32,670 bases of DNA from NCBI GenBank assembly GCA_022703115.1, contig JAKLEK010000003.1:1-32670 (forward strand), in the 5' to 3' direction. The position numbers and the translations under genes are program-made. Positions within the stretch are counted from its first letter, which is position 1; every line of letters begins with the position of its first letter. Positions 30,873-32,670 of the stretch are shown here, piece by piece. The stretch comes from Elusimicrobiota bacterium. GTDB taxonomy: Bacteria > Elusimicrobiota > Elusimicrobia > Elusimicrobiales > UBA9959. The notes under the pieces were generated by a model. That model saw nothing but the letters and a program-made list of their open reading frames with translations, was not told the DNA's origin and searched no databases.

Positions 30873-31964
30873 ATGGCCATAGACCTGAAAACGCTGCTCA
30901 AAGCCATGGTGGACCACAAGGCCAGCGATACGCACATAAGGGGCGGGGCCCCGGTCTTCCTGCGCATAAACGGCGTAGTCAACCAGATCAACGGCTCCAT
31001 GATGACCCCGAAAGAAGTGGAGGACATGATCTTCCCTCTGCTCAATCCGAGGCTCAAGGCGATCTTCGAAGAGAAGCACGACGTGGATTTTTCCGTGGAC
31101 GGAGACGCTTCGATAGGCCGGTTCCGTTTCAACGTCTACCTGCAGAAGACCAAGATCTGCGTCGCCATCCGCCACATACCGGCCAGGATCCCCTCCTTCG
31201 AGGACCTGAAACTGCCGGTCGAGTCCATCAAGAAGCTGCTGCATAACGAGCGCGGCCTTATACTGGTCACCGGCATCACCGGTTCCGGCAAGACGTCCAC
31301 GCTGGCGGCCATGGTCGAACATCTGAACAACCAGTGGGCCGGACATATCATAACCATAGAGGACCCGATCGAGTTCGTTTTCGAGAACAAGAAAAGCATA
31401 GTAAGCCAGCGCGAGATAGGGACCGACACCCTGACCTTCGTGGAGGCGCTCCGCGGGGCGATGCGCCAGGACCCGGACGTGATACTGGTCGGAGAAATGC
31501 GCGACCTGGAAACGACCCAGGCCGCCATCACCGCGGCCGAGACGGGCCACCTGGTGCTCGGAACGATGCATACGGTCAACGCCGTGCAGACGATCTCGCG
31601 CATAGTGGACCTGTTCCCGCCCCACCAGCAGGCCCAGGTGCGCATCCAGCTTTCCGAGGCCCTGAAGGGCATAGTTTCGCAGAGGCTGCTGCCCTGCACC
31701 AACGGCGGGCGCATCCCCGCCGTGGAGGTGCTGGCCGGGACCGCGCACATCAGGAAGATGATAGCCGAGAACAACACCGAGGCCGTGAACCAGGCCATAG
31801 CGAAGGGCGAATTCTACGGCATGCAGTCGTTCAACCAGTCCCTGGTGAGGATACATAAACAGGGTCTGGCCAAGCTGGACGATATCATACAGGCGGCCTC
31901 CAACCCGGACGACGTGCTGCTGGCTATAAAGGGGATAGAGCAGGAGATAGAACTTAAGAAATAG
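30873..31964 (+). CDS. pilT: Type IV pilus retraction ATPase PilT
   Basis: A 363-aa hexameric secretion ATPase. N-terminal PAS-like domain ASDTHIRGGAPVFLRING (18-34), Walker A GITGSGKTST at 134-143, EDPIEF (Asp box), ILVGEMRD (Walker B), and the His box LGTMHTVNA are present. GMQSFNQSL near the C-terminus is the PilT-type GMQTFDQ motif, separating it from PilB extension ATPases. PilU remains possible. GAGGGG precedes the ATG. Downstream of ftsZ, with the pilin gene at 26689; other pilus genes must lie outside the window. Confidence 0.93.
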   Translation: MAIDLKTLLKAMVDHKASDTHIRGGAPVFLRINGVVNQINGSMMTPKEVEDMIFPLLNPRLKAIFEEKHDVDFSVDGDASIGRFRFNVYLQKTKICVAIRHIPARIPSFEDLKLPVESIKKLLHNERGLILVTGITGSGKTSTLAAMVEHLNNQWAGHIITIEDPIEFVFENKKSIVSQREIGTDTLTFVEALRGAMRQDPDVILVGEMRDLETTQAAITAAETGHLVLGTMHTVNAVQTISRIVDLFPPHQQAQVRIQLSEALKGIVSQRLLPCTNGGRIPAVEVLAGTAHIRKMIAENNTEAVNQAIAKGEFYGMQSFNQSLVRIHKQGLAKLDDIIQAASNPDDVLLAIKGIEQEIELKK

Positions 31965-32008
31965 CCGTTCCCCCGAAAGGGAAATGACGGATTAAAGGGG
32001 AGATCAAC

Positions 32009-32670
32009 ATGTTCGCGGAAGGATATATCGGGGTCGCCGGGCTTATCGGGGTCGGGAAATCCACTCTTACCATGGACCTTGCCAAGGCGCTCAACTTCGA
32101 GCCGGTCCTGGAAGAGGTGGGAGGCAACCCTTACCTGGAGAATTTCTACGGCGACATGAAAAGATACGGGACCATAATGCAGATATGGCTCCTGAACCAC
32201 CGGTTCCGCCAGCACAGGGAGTTCGTCTCGAGGATCAGCCTCGGGAAGATACGCGGAGTGGTGCAGGACAGGACCATCTGGGAAGATACCATATTCGCCC
32301 GTATGCTCAACCAGCATCCCGACAAGATCATAAGCGACATGGATTACAACACCTACCTGGACCTTTTCGACAACATGGTCCTGCGCGAACTGGTCTTCCC
32401 TCAGCTGATGATCTTCCTGGACTGCAGGGTGGAGACGGCCCTCGACCGGATAAACTCCAGGGGCCGGAACATGGAAAAGGCGATCGAAGCGGACTACCTG
32501 AAGAGCCTGCAGGAGAACTATTACCAGTTCATAGAGGAGATGGAGGGGGCCGGTGTAAGGATACTGCGTCTGAACTGGGAGAATTTCCAGCCGATAAGCG
32601 AAGTGGTGCGCCTGGTGAACGAGTATTCGCTGAAACCCTCCAATTTCACCAAGTGGGTCCGTCCGCTCAG
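32009..32670 (+). CDS. Deoxynucleoside kinase, 3' end outside window
   Basis: Open from ATG 32009 to the window edge (at least 220 aa; only a short tail appears missing). It matches the deoxyadenosine/deoxyguanosine/deoxycytidine kinase family, which phosphorylates salvaged deoxynucleosides. P-loop GLIGVGKSTL at 11-20, PVLEEVGGNPYLENFY with the catalytic Glu, QDRTIWEDTIFARML (DRS-type motif read DRT), and the LID RINSRGRNMEKAI are visible. AAAGGGGAGA precedes the start. It follows pilT by 44 nt. Substrate preference cannot be fixed. Confidence 0.85.
   Translation, partial: MFAEGYIGVAGLIGVGKSTLTMDLAKALNFEPVLEEVGGNPYLENFYGDMKRYGTIMQIWLLNHRFRQHREFVSRISLGKIRGVVQDRTIWEDTIFARMLNQHPDKIISDMDYNTYLDLFDNMVLRELVFPQLMIFLDCRVETALDRINSRGRNMEKAIEADYLKSLQENYYQFIEEMEGAGVRILRLNWENFQPISEVVRLVNEYSLKPSNFTKWVRPL

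Noticed and set aside
29958..31856. 632-codon open frame on the minus strand
   Set aside because: Antisense to ftsZ and pilT, both well conserved genes.

Overview
The window is a GC-rich bacterial chromosome segment, densely coding on both strands. It carries about 28 protein genes, two tRNA genes and several structured or repeated intergenic elements. Diderm character is clear: an RND pump with a TolC-type outer-membrane channel, lipoproteins, Lgt, and type IV pilus genes. A GC-rich genome that still uses many ATA (Ile) and AGG (Arg) codons, a GFTLVELL pilin, a dcw-type ftsQ-ftsA-ftsZ block followed by pilT, and a lipoprotein with a TIGR03435-like C-terminus suggest a deep-branching, little-cultured phylum. 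Elusimicrobiota is my best guess, inferred from overall impression and not from a marker gene.

Layout. 1-135: one copy of a dispersed intergenic repeat and a rho-independent terminator. 135-2836: a PurH homologue with eroded active sites, convergent with a glycine C-acetyltransferase. 2971-4967: DUF4912 protein plus GH57/DUF1957 glucan-branching-type enzyme, translationally coupled. 4990-10573 (all minus): phosphohexomutase-like protein with eroded active sites, enolase, FtsB-like protein, MBL-fold hydrolase, Lgt and RluA-family pseudouridine synthase, probably one operon. 10684-12272: thioredoxin/TIGR03435-like lipoprotein coupled to a NYN-domain RNase. 12339-12503: a MITE with clear terminal inverted repeats and target duplication. 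12504-18973 (minus): a self-contained efflux operon of TetR-TolC fusion, membrane-fusion protein, RND transporter and DJ-1/PfpI protein, driven by a near-consensus promoter overlapped by a palindromic operator. 19050-20087: L,D-transpeptidase-like lipoprotein. 20088-20960: no protein gene; a candidate three-way-junction RNA, a second copy of the dispersed repeat, a long hairpin, tRNA-Leu(UAA) and a duplicated tRNA 3' end. 20961-22412: psd-pssA, phosphatidylethanolamine synthesis. 22440-24148 (minus): tmk-holB. 24375-26612: a 745-residue coiled-coil protein of unknown role. 26689-27357 (minus): tRNA-Lys(UUU) and a type IV pilin. 27521-32670: ftsQ-ftsA-ftsZ, pilT and a deoxynucleoside kinase cut by the window edge.

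The most unusual item is the efflux operon. Its TetR repressor and its TolC channel are encoded in one uninterrupted frame with a signal peptide in the middle, and its promoter carries a 24-bp near-perfect palindrome. Also notable are two housekeeping-enzyme homologues (PurH-like and phosphohexomutase-like) that keep the fold but have lost most catalytic motifs, and an intergenic region that folds into a properly nested three-way junction and shares a 47-nt repeat with the start of the window.
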